Shown here piece by piece: positions 49,186-57,040 of a stretch of 64,000 bases of DNA. Source of the DNA: JASLEW01 sp035544895 (GTDB lineage Bacteria; Acidobacteriota; Thermoanaerobaculia; Multivoradales; UBA5704); NCBI GenBank assembly GCA_035544895.1, contig DASZZM010000004.1, positions 10,038-74,037 of the forward strand. Reading direction: 5' to 3'. A model generated the notes under the pieces. The model was not told the origin of the DNA. It did no database searches and saw only the letters and a list, made by a program, of their open reading frames with translations. Numbering within the stretch: the first letter of the stretch is position 1; each line of letters starts with the position of its first letter. The translations under genes were made by a program, and so were the position numbers.

Positions 49186-49767
49186 TCAGGTCTTGGTGGC
49201 GATGACGCCGAGGTTCTTGACCGGGACGCCCCAACAGCGCCGCGTGCTGTCCGGATAGAGCTCGTCAAGCTGGTCGTAGGCCCAGGTGCCCGCGTCGAAG
49301 GTCTCCGGCGCAAAGCCCACCGCCCGGAAATCGTCGGCGAGATCCTCGGCGGTCCACATGTTGTGATGCATGTGAAACGGGTTTTCGCGCAGCCGGTCCG
49401 CAGGGGTGAACAGGGTCGTGCGCATGGCCCGAAAGGAGAGATGGCCGGCCATCCACGACCTGATGACCTCGCCCGCATCGGTCTGGATGACGATCACTTT
49501 CCCCCCAACCCTCAGCTTGCGGTGCAGGTCGTGCAGAAAGCGGACGTAGTCGGTGCTGGGGACGTGCTCCAGGGTGTGGCAGAGATAGAACTCGTCCACC
49601 TGGCCATCCTCCGGGAGAAAACCATCGAGGTCCCGGATGTCGTGATGGATATGGCTGTCGCCGGCGAGATTGACCGTGATGCGGCCGTTGGCGATGGGCG
49701 TCAATCCCCCAAGGTCATAGCGGCGGGACTCCCGGCTCGCCGCACTCGCGCTTGCTTGCTCGCCCAC
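49186..49767 (-). CDS. SAM-dependent methyltransferase-like protein
   Basis: A 193-residue protein with the second half of a class I methyltransferase: FYLCHTLEHVPSTDYVRFLHDLHRKLRVGGKVIVI is the usual motif III-IV stretch, and the ending (FRAVGFAPETFDAG) also fits. The N-terminal glycine-rich loop is not clear; NLAGDSHIHHDIRDLDGF would be the corresponding region, so SAM binding may be modified. GTG 49767 has AGGAGG at good spacing; ATG 49773 overlaps the preceding stop but sits on top of the ribosome site. It may act on glycans or nucleotide sugars. Confidence 0.72.
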   Translation of the reverse strand: MGEQASASAASRESRRYDLGGLTPIANGRITVNLAGDSHIHHDIRDLDGFLPEDGQVDEFYLCHTLEHVPSTDYVRFLHDLHRKLRVGGKVIVIQTDAGEVIRSWMAGHLSFRAMRTTLFTPADRLRENPFHMHHNMWTAEDLADDFRAVGFAPETFDAGTWAYDQLDELYPDSTRRCWGVPVKNLGVIATKT

Positions 49768-49769
49768 TC

Positions 49770-51269
49770 TCATCCTCCTTCCGGTTTTCGCTTCAGCTCC
49801 TCGATGAACGGCTGGAGGGCTTCCTCGGAGAACCCGCCGATGCCTTGGACGACCATGGCCTCGCGGGTGCGGAAGCGCTCCTTGTCCGGCCGCGCCGGCT
49901 CCCCAAGATAGACGGCGCGGGCGAGCATCGGCCGCTTGCGGCCGAAGCCCGGAGCCTTCAGGAAATCGCGCAGCTTCCCGCGCAGCCAGACCTCGCTCGC
50001 CGTGCCGCAATAGATGATCGCCGCGTCGCAGAGGCAGAGGTTCTCCTGATGGTCTTCGCGCACCGCGACCTCGTCGCCTTCGAAGAGGGGAAGGATCACT
50101 TCGAAGCCTTGGCCGTAGAGGAAATCGTCGAGGATTTTCGCCGCCTCGTAGTCCTCACGGTCGCAGATCAGATAGATGCGCACGACGCCGTCCGCGGTCT
50201 CCGGCGCGTCATCTGGGACGGCCGGATCCTTTTTCGCCAACGACTCCAGCCGCTTGCGCAAGGCGGCGTTGAAGTCCTCGATGCTCGTCTGGTAGAGCTC
50301 CGCCCCGAGCTGGGCCGCGGGGTCGGCGCGCAGGTGCTCGAGAAACGCCTTCTGACGGGGCTCCTCGGAGACGCTGTCCGGCCGGATCCAGATCATCCGC
50401 CGCAGGCCCGCCTCGCGGCTCCGCTCCGCGGCCAGGGAGTTCTGCAGGTCGATGATCGACGTCTCCGCCCCCTCCGGAACCACACCGTACCGGCTGCCGA
50501 TCAGATGGATCGAGAGGACCGAGCGCGCGAGGTCCGCAGCGATCGCGCTCCGCAGCTCCTCCGCCGTGAGCGGCAGCCGCTGTTCCGGCACCAGGTGGTA
50601 GTTGCGCTCCTGGAGCTCGCGCCGGATCGCGTCACGCTCGCCGGTCAGGTCGACCGAGGTCTCGGCCAGGTAGACCGTCGCCCCGGACGGTGCGGCGCCG
50701 GTTCCTCCGCCCGCCTCCGGGCTCTTGATCTTCTCCAGGAGCTGGTAGATGTCGTAGGCGAGATCATCCAGCCGGGCCCAGTACTTGCGAGCCTCGTCAG
50801 TGCCGCCCGCGGGCTTGAACTCGATCGGCCGCCCGGTGTCCGGGTCCACCCGGAAAAAATCGTAGCCGAGCAGCCGCTGGAGAGGCTCGGGGTGGCGGTC
50901 CAGGGGCACCGGTGTCTTGACCACTTTGAAGAGCCGGGCCTTGTTGCCCGCCTCGACGACCTCGTGGCGCTCGGACAGGTGGTTGAACTCTTCGAGCTCC
51001 TTCTGGCACCAATCCGACTTCAAGTACCGCGGCGAGATCACCGAGATCAGCAGAGCCGTCTTCGGTAGCTTGTCGAGGATGGCGGTATCGAAGTAGTCGT
51101 TGCCCTGAATCTTGGGGTCGCGCCAGATCCTCGGCTCCTCGCCCAGGAGCTGCGCCAGCCGGACTTCCAGCGCCCGGTGGAGAAGGGTGATCCAGCCCTC
51201 GTCGCCCGCCGTCAGGGGCTGGTTGTCGATATGGGCGTAGCTGATGAAGATGTCGCTGTCGAAGTTCAT
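49770..51269 (-). CDS. TIR-DUF4062-TIR-like multidomain protein
   Basis: A 499-residue protein with three parts. Residues 1-170: a TIR domain, DIFISYAHIDNQ, RIWRDPKIQGNDYF, LISVISPRYLKSDWCQKELEEF (the W-C-x-x-E-L helix carrying the catalytic Glu in NADase TIRs). Residues about 195-330: DUF4062, ATVYLAETSVDLTGERDAIRRELQERNY and LSIHLIGSRYGVVPEG. Residues about 365-480: a second TIR-like domain, VRIYLICDREDYEAAKILDDFL and CDAAIIYCGTASEVW. It starts with an ATGA overlap to the binding-protein gene and is part of the STAND operon. The TIR may consume NAD or transmit a signal; which one is unproven. Confidence 0.85.
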   Translation of the reverse strand: MNFDSDIFISYAHIDNQPLTAGDEGWITLLHRALEVRLAQLLGEEPRIWRDPKIQGNDYFDTAILDKLPKTALLISVISPRYLKSDWCQKELEEFNHLSERHEVVEAGNKARLFKVVKTPVPLDRHPEPLQRLLGYDFFRVDPDTGRPIEFKPAGGTDEARKYWARLDDLAYDIYQLLEKIKSPEAGGGTGAAPSGATVYLAETSVDLTGERDAIRRELQERNYHLVPEQRLPLTAEELRSAIAADLARSVLSIHLIGSRYGVVPEGAETSIIDLQNSLAAERSREAGLRRMIWIRPDSVSEEPRQKAFLEHLRADPAAQLGAELYQTSIEDFNAALRKRLESLAKKDPAVPDDAPETADGVVRIYLICDREDYEAAKILDDFLYGQGFEVILPLFEGDEVAVREDHQENLCLCDAAIIYCGTASEVWLRGKLRDFLKAPGFGRKRPMLARAVYLGEPARPDKERFRTREAMVVQGIGGFSEEALQPFIEELKRKPEGG

Positions 51270-52273
51270 CGTTGCTCATCCACTCCGCCGGGCACCGCGG
51301 CTCGGCTCCGGGAATAGAAAGGGGTCGACACCAGTTGCTGGCGGACCGCCGGCTTCCGGCCCTGCGCCAGCTCGACGGCTCCGAGCACCGCCTGATAGCC
51401 GATCTCGTTCGGGACCTGGGCCGTCACCGCCTGCAGGATGTCGTCCCGATCCTTCAGCATGCCCCGCAGCCGGGTGCTGATGTCGGTCCCGAAGACGCGA
51501 ACGCGCCCCGCCAGGTGCTCCTTGCGGACGGCGCGGACGGCATCGACGGCCCCTTCGGTCCCCCCCTCGTTGGCCGCCCACAGCACGTCGACGTCGGGAT
51601 GGCGCTGCAGGATCTGCCTGGCCACTTTGACCGCCGTGTCCCGCACGAAAGCCTCCTGGTTGGCCACTTCGGTCCAAGCGACGCCGGCGTCGTCGAGCGC
51701 GGCGCGGAATCCCTGGCTCCGCATCGACCCGGCCGGGAAGCGGTCACAGTTGAAGATGCCGACCTTGAGCCGGCCCGGGACCTCCTCGGACGCCCACTGC
51801 GTGAGGAAGGATCCGGTGCGGTATCCCATCATCGTCGGGTCGCTCTCGTAGAAAGCTGCCACCTCGCCCGCGGCATCCTCCTCGTTGAGGCAGGTGCCGA
51901 CGCAGACCACCTTGATCCCGCTGGTCGCGGCGGCGCGCAGCGAGGCGACCGAGGCGTCCGGATCCTCGGCCGTGACCAGCAAGACGTCCACCTTCAGCGC
52001 CACGAGCTCGCCGATCGCCTGACTCTCGGCCACGATGTCGTGATCGTGAGCACGCTCCTGCAGCCGGGCCCCCTTCTCCAACGCGGCCTTGCGCATCCCC
52101 GCGAGCACGCCTTCCGACCAGGAATCGGGCCCGAAGATCACCACGCCGAGCACGAGAGGACGGCGGACAGCGGCCGCCTTGCCGGGGGCGAGCCCTGCGC
52201 CCACCTTGGCCGGGTCGGAGCAGGAAAGCATCGCCAGCGCCGCCAGCGCGGCCGCCGGCCGCACCCCTCTCAT
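51266..52273 (-). CDS. Sugar-type periplasmic binding lipoprotein
   Basis: A 335-residue protein. The N-terminus has lipobox AMLSC (Cys18). The rest fits the Peripla_BP_4 family (ribose/galactose-type binding proteins): LVLGVVIFGPDSWSEGVLAGMRKAALEKGARL, LVALKVDVLLVTAEDPDA, GIKVVCVGTCLNEEDAAG and DVDVLWAANEGGTEGAVDAVRA. No ABC permease or ATPase genes are near. Instead it is coupled by ATGA overlaps to a STAND NTPase upstream and a TIR protein downstream, so it may serve as a ligand sensor for signalling rather than for uptake; that is inference. Confidence 0.85.
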   Translation of the reverse strand: MRGVRPAAALAALAMLSCSDPAKVGAGLAPGKAAAVRRPLVLGVVIFGPDSWSEGVLAGMRKAALEKGARLQERAHDHDIVAESQAIGELVALKVDVLLVTAEDPDASVASLRAAATSGIKVVCVGTCLNEEDAAGEVAAFYESDPTMMGYRTGSFLTQWASEEVPGRLKVGIFNCDRFPAGSMRSQGFRAALDDAGVAWTEVANQEAFVRDTAVKVARQILQRHPDVDVLWAANEGGTEGAVDAVRAVRKEHLAGRVRVFGTDISTRLRGMLKDRDDILQAVTAQVPNEIGYQAVLGAVELAQGRKPAVRQQLVSTPFYSRSRAAVPGGVDEQR

Positions 52274-55200
52274 GGCCTGCCCCCAGTCTGCCCCGGCGGA
52301 CAGGTCGGCCGGCGCGGTACCCCTGTCAGGTAACGCGTCCATTCCTCCGCGGACAGCTCGCGCACGGCGCGCCGGCAGGCGGCCGCCGCGAGATCGCGGA
52401 TGCGGGTGTAATAGACGCGGACCGAGCCGTCCGCGCCCGCGGTGGCGATCCGCGACCCGTCGGGGCTCCAGGCGGCCTGATTGAGCCGCGCCGAGTGCCC
52501 GCGGAGCACCGTATGAAGCTCGCCGTTGCCGCTGTCCCAGACCCGCGCCTCGCCGTCTTCGGAAGCGGTGAGGACCCGCCCTCCGCCCGGCGCCCATTCC
52601 ACCGCGGTCAGACGGCCCTGGTGCCCCTTCAAGGCCAGGAGGAGCTGCCCGGTCCCGGCATCCCAGACCCGCGCCACCCGGTCTGCACCGGCAGTGACGA
52701 TCCGCGACCCGTCCGGGCTCCAGGCCGCGGACCACACCCAATCTTCGTCACCGCTCATCAGGGCGAGCTGCTCGCCGCTCGCGGCATCCCAGATTCGCGC
52801 GGTGCGATCGGCGCCGGTGGTAACGATCCGCTTCCCATTGGGGCTCCAGGCGGCGAACAGAACGGCGGACTGGTGCCCGGCCGGACCGCCCGAGCGGCTC
52901 GCCGGCGCGGTGCCGAGAACGGCGAGCGGCGACCCGCCGTCCTCGGCGCTCCACACGCGCGCCGTGCGATCGAAGCCGGCGGAAACGAGACGGGTGCCGC
53001 TTGGGTTCCAGGCCACCGACGAGACCCAGTCCCGGTGACCGGTCAGGACGAACGCGAGCCTGCCGGCCGCCGCCTCCCAGACCCGGACGAGGCCGTCCAT
53101 CCCCGCCGTGACGATCCGCTCTCCGTCCGGAGACCACGCGGCGTGCCGCAAGCCCGCGGCGCCCGCGAGGGTCGCGAGCGGCGCACCGTCGGCCTTGAAG
53201 AGCCGGACCGTCCCGCCGCGGCCGGCGCAAAGGAGGCGCCGGCCCGCGGGGTCCCAGGCGACGTCCACCAGCCCGGCGCGGTCCCCCGGGAAGATCAGCG
53301 GCGGCACCCTCGATCCGGGGCTCCAGATCCGCGCCGTCCCGTCGAAGCTGGTGGCGGCGAGGCGGGTGCCGTCCGGGCTCCAATCGATCCGCGAGACGCC
53401 CCTGGCGAAGCCGTGCAGGACGTCCACCTCGCTCCCCGTCCCGACGGCCCAGATCCGCGCCGTTCCGTCCTGGCTGGCGGTGACCACGCGATCCCCGCGC
53501 GGCGACCAGGCGGCTCTCTCCACGCCCGCGCGATGGCCGGCCAGAACGGCCAGCAGGCCGCCGCCCGCCGCGTCCCACACTCGCGCCGTCCCATCGGTGC
53601 TGGCGGTGACGATCTGGCCCTGGCGGTTCCACGCCGCGGAGCGGACCTCGCCGGCGTGGCCGGCGAGCGCCGCAATCAGACCATAGCCGCGGGCGGCGTC
53701 CCAGACCCGCGCCGTCCCGTCGCGGCCGGCGGAGAGGATGCGGTCGCCGCGCGGGCTCCAGGCCGCCTCGTTCACCGCATCGGTGTGCCCCTCGAGAACC
53801 GCGACGGGGACCCCGTCCGCCTGCCAGACGCGGATCGTGCGATCGAGGCTGGCCGTTGCCACGCGCGCGCCCGCGCCGTCCCAGGCCACGTGCAGCACGC
53901 CGTCGCGATGCCCTTCGAGCTTGACCGAGCGTGCGAAGGCGAGGCCGCTCCAGATCCGCGCCGTTCCGTCCCGGCTCCCGGTGACCAGGCGCTGCCCGTC
54001 GGGGCTCCAGGCCACCGCCACGACAGGCGGCCGGCGCCTGTGCTCGTCGGCGGCTCCCGCCGGCTCCTCGAGGACCGCGACGACGCTGCCCCCCGCCGCG
54101 TTCCAGATCCGCACCGTGCCGTCGAAGCTTGCCGTGGCGATCCGCTCGCCGGCGGGATCCCAGACCGCCTGGAGCAGCGCCGCGACATGTCCCGCCAGGA
54201 GCCGGAGCTGGGCGCCGGTGCGTGCGTCCCAGACCCGTGCCGTGCCGTCGTAGCTGGCGGTGACGATCCGCCGGCCTTCACGGTCCCAGTCCGCGAACTG
54301 CACCCCGGCCTGGTGGCCGGCGAGGATCCGCGGCGCGGCGCGGGCGCTCCAGATCCGCGCCGTCCCGTCCCGGCTCGCCGTCACCACGCGATCGCCGTCG
54401 GGGCTCCAGGCGGCATACCAGACCTGCTTGCCGTGTCCTTTGAGGAGCCGCTCCGTCCTGCCCGGATTGAGCAGCGCGGCACGCAGGGCGTTCTCGGCTG
54501 CGCGCGACGGCGCCGCCCGCGCCGCCTCGATTGCCAGCAACAGCGCGGCGTCGTTGTCGACGCCGAAGAAGCGCGCCGATTCGAGGGCGAGCTGCCGCGA
54601 GCGGGCCAGGTCGGCCTGTTCCTGGGCCTGTCTCTGCCGGTGCAACGCGACGACGAAGGAGCCGAGGGCCAGGAGGAAAGCCACCCCCAGGACGAGCGCG
54701 AACCGGCGGGAGCGCACGAGCTCTTGCAGGCGTTTCAGCTCGCGCGCGCGGATCTCCTCCAGGTTCGCCTTCTGGCTGGCGTCGAGGAAGCGCATCGCCC
54801 GCTCGAAACCGGAACCGTAGCGCTCCGCCCAGGCCGCGTTGGGACGGTCCTCGACGCGCCACTTGAGGGCGATCGCCAGGTCCGGGTCGCGCCACAGGCC
54901 GGCCTGCCCCGCCTCGTACAGTAACGCCGTCTCGGCGAGCCGGCGGTAGGTCGCCGCCGACTGCGCCTCCTTTTCCACCAACTCCTTGAGGCGCCCCCAG
55001 ACGCGCATCAGGCTCTCGTGGGAGATGTCGACGATGGTGTCGGCTGCGAGCTCGGCTCCCGCCGGCGGCATCAGAAAGGAACGGTCGCGCCGGCGGAACG
55101 GCTCGAGGACGGCGGCAACCTCGTCGGCGGCCGAGTCGACGGCGGCGCAGAGGTCGCGCAGACGGATCGGCCGGCGGATCTCCCGGTTGTCGGTCCCTTT

Positions 55201-56271
55201 CTCGGTCAGGCATCTCAACACCCTCTCGGCCAGCCCGCGCCGCTCCACGGAAAGGGACAGATACGCTTCGTCCGCGTGCCGGGAGAGGGCCTCGCGCATG
55301 CCGCCTACCGCTTCGTAATGGCGGGTCTGGATGGGCTCGCCTTCCTGGCGGTGGCCGGTCCACTCGTCCCAGGTCCGCATCAGCGCGTGCTGCAGGATGG
55401 GGAGGTGGTCGGGGTCGTCTCCCACGTCGCCGAGCAGGCGTTGGACGAGCTGTGGAGCGATCTCGCCCCCGCCGACGGCGATGGGACCCGTGATCGCCCG
55501 CTCGATCTGGTCGCGGCTGAGGCGCGGAACCAGGTACTGCCCGGCGTTGATGGCCTCCGGCAGGCCGGCGAACTGGGAGCAGTCGCCCAGGAAGTCGGAG
55601 CGCATGGTGAGGGTGACGAAGATCGGGATGTCCCCTTGATGAGCGGCCTCGAGGAGCAACCAGACGAAGGCCGCTGCCTCGTCGGAGCTCGACTTGCCGA
55701 GCGACGCGCGATAGCGGAAGAGCTCCTCGAACTGATCCACCACGATGAGCAGGTTCTCACCCTTCGGCAGCCGGGCCTGCCGCACCGCCTCGACGAGTCC
55801 CAGCGTGCTGCGGCGCAGCGTGGTCTCCAGGAGCGAGCGCAGCATGTCGGTCTGTCCGGTCTGGGCGCCGAGGAGCTCGGGTGCGCTCAAGGCATCCGCC
55901 AGGCTGCCGATGGGATCGTGCCCGGGCCGGCAGACCGCCACCCGCCAGTGCGAGCCCGCCTGGACCATGAAGCCGCCGACGAGCCCGGGGAGCAGGCCGG
56001 CACGCACCAGGGACGATTTGCCGCTCCCCGAGGTCCCCACCACGGCCAGGAAACGCCGCTCGCGGAGCCGCCGCAGCAGCTCGTCGACATGCTCCTCCCG
56101 GCCGAAGAACAGGTAGTCTTCGTTCGGCTCGAACGGCCGCAGCCCGGGAAAGGGGTTGAAGTAGTCGGGGCTATCGGTCACTCTGACTCTCGTCACGACG
56201 CTCGCGAGCGCGCCTTGGTTCGACCTTTCCCCTTCGCGGCCGAAGGCAGAAGGAGAGCTCCGGCTCTGCAA
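52270..56271 (-). CDS. STAND NTPase with WD40 repeats (nSTAND1 type)
   Basis: A 1,333-residue protein. Residues about 38-90 (YFNPFPGLRPFEPNEDYLFFGREEHVDELLRRL, then Walker A GTSGSGKSS at 79-87) open the nSTAND1 module; Walker B is LLIVVDQFEELF (D179). A winged-helix/helical region follows to about 500. A membrane helix lies near 519-540. From about 605 to the end I count 16 WD40 blades, each close to AAWSPDGxRIVTAxxDGTARVW, enough for two propellers. STAND proteins oligomerise when a ligand binds the repeats and then trigger an effector. A membrane-anchored form in operon with a binding lipoprotein and a TIR protein suggests a signalling or defence switch. ATG 56271 is the farthest start; the exact one is unsure. 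Confidence 0.9.
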   Translation of the reverse strand: MQSRSSPSAFGREGERSNQGALASVVTRVRVTDSPDYFNPFPGLRPFEPNEDYLFFGREEHVDELLRRLRERRFLAVVGTSGSGKSSLVRAGLLPGLVGGFMVQAGSHWRVAVCRPGHDPIGSLADALSAPELLGAQTGQTDMLRSLLETTLRRSTLGLVEAVRQARLPKGENLLIVVDQFEELFRYRASLGKSSSDEAAAFVWLLLEAAHQGDIPIFVTLTMRSDFLGDCSQFAGLPEAINAGQYLVPRLSRDQIERAITGPIAVGGGEIAPQLVQRLLGDVGDDPDHLPILQHALMRTWDEWTGHRQEGEPIQTRHYEAVGGMREALSRHADEAYLSLSVERRGLAERVLRCLTEKGTDNREIRRPIRLRDLCAAVDSAADEVAAVLEPFRRRDRSFLMPPAGAELAADTIVDISHESLMRVWGRLKELVEKEAQSAATYRRLAETALLYEAGQAGLWRDPDLAIALKWRVEDRPNAAWAERYGSGFERAMRFLDASQKANLEEIRARELKRLQELVRSRRFALVLGVAFLLALGSFVVALHRQRQAQEQADLARSRQLALESARFFGVDNDAALLLAIEAARAAPSRAAENALRAALLNPGRTERLLKGHGKQVWYAAWSPDGDRVVTASRDGTARIWSARAAPRILAGHQAGVQFADWDREGRRIVTASYDGTARVWDARTGAQLRLLAGHVAALLQAVWDPAGERIATASFDGTVRIWNAAGGSVVAVLEEPAGAADEHRRRPPVVAVAWSPDGQRLVTGSRDGTARIWSGLAFARSVKLEGHRDGVLHVAWDGAGARVATASLDRTIRVWQADGVPVAVLEGHTDAVNEAAWSPRGDRILSAGRDGTARVWDAARGYGLIAALAGHAGEVRSAAWNRQGQIVTASTDGTARVWDAAGGGLLAVLAGHRAGVERAAWSPRGDRVVTASQDGTARIWAVGTGSEVDVLHGFARGVSRIDWSPDGTRLAATSFDGTARIWSPGSRVPPLIFPGDRAGLVDVAWDPAGRRLLCAGRGGTVRLFKADGAPLATLAGAAGLRHAAWSPDGERIVTAGMDGLVRVWEAAAGRLAFVLTGHRDWVSSVAWNPSGTRLVSAGFDRTARVWSAEDGGSPLAVLGTAPASRSGGPAGHQSAVLFAAWSPNGKRIVTTGADRTARIWDAASGEQLALMSGDEDWVWSAAWSPDGSRIVTAGADRVARVWDAGTGQLLLALKGHQGRLTAVEWAPGGGRVLTASEDGEARVWDSGNGELHTVLRGHSARLNQAAWSPDGSRIATAGADGSVRVYYTRIRDLAAAACRRAVRELSAEEWTRYLTGVPRRPTCPPGQTGGRP

Positions 56272-56374
56272 TTCGACCCGGCTCGGTCCAATGAAGGATC
56301 GGTACGCAGAGTCTAAGAGAGGTCGAAAGCGCTGGCAAGAGCGCTTAGAGCTCTCGCGGGGCCCCGGCTTCTGG

Positions 56375-57040
56375 CTAGCGCAAGTACTCCTGCGGCAAAG
56401 TCAGCCGCGAGGTCTCGGGCTGCCAGACGAGGCTGAAGATCCACCAGCGGCTGCCGTCGAAGAAGAGATCGAAGCTGTTGATCCCGCGCACGAAGGGCTT
56501 GGCGTCGCTCTCGGCGTGGCGGACGCCGTAGGTGCTCCAGACGTGGAGGATCTTGCCGAAGCCCTCGCTGCGCCGGGCGATCTCTTTGAGGAGATAACCC
56601 GATTTCAGCATGCTGGGCTCGGTGTTGTAGAGGTAGCTTTGCGGAGAGAACACCTCCGGCATCACGCCGCCGTGGCCCCTGCCCTCGGCGGGGAGCAGCC
56701 GCGCGTCCACGTAGAACAGAGAGAGATAGCGGTTCCAGTCGCGCTTCTTGCCGGCGGGCCCCGAGAGCGATTGGTAGTAGGCGGCGAGGACGGCCTCGGG
56801 CGAGGCGACGTCAGCCGGTGCGGCGGCGGGCAGGCCGGCCATGTGGCCGCCAGGAGGAGGCGGCGCCGGGGCATGCGACGCGCCGCCGCCGGAAGGGGGC
56901 TCGGTCCTCAACGCGGCAGACGGCTGGCCGCCCGCCGCCGCGGACCCCGCCGCGGCGACGAGAGCCAGCGCGATGATCGTGCTGCCGGCAACCTTGAGAT
57001 GTCTTCGCCTCGACCGTTCGCCTCGCTCAGACGATGACAT
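56375..57040 (-). CDS. Exported NTF2/SnoaL-like protein
   Basis: A 221-residue protein with a basic start and one hydrophobic segment (about 15-36; signal or anchor), a Pro/Gly/Ala-rich linker, then a domain of NTF2-like fold: SPEAVLAAYYQSLSGPAG, RYLSLFYVDARLL, then FGKILHVWSTYGVRHA, INSFDLFFDGSRWWIFSLVWQPE. Such folds act as small-molecule binding or accessory domains; catalysis cannot be judged. Its start lies inside the 3' end of the multicopper oxidase gene (14-bp overlap), so the two are co-expressed. Confidence 0.72.
   Translation of the reverse strand: MSSSERGERSRRRHLKVAGSTIIALALVAAAGSAAAGGQPSAALRTEPPSGGGASHAPAPPPPGGHMAGLPAAAPADVASPEAVLAAYYQSLSGPAGKKRDWNRYLSLFYVDARLLPAEGRGHGGVMPEVFSPQSYLYNTEPSMLKSGYLLKEIARRSEGFGKILHVWSTYGVRHAESDAKPFVRGINSFDLFFDGSRWWIFSLVWQPETSRLTLPQEYLR

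Noticed and set aside
52300..54450. Tandem DNA repeats in the STAND gene as a separate repeat element
   Set aside because: The periodicity is explained by the 16 WD40 blades of the encoded protein.
52495..54924. 809-codon plus-strand frame opposite the STAND gene
   Set aside because: Repetitive antisense of WD40 blades, with no ribosome site.
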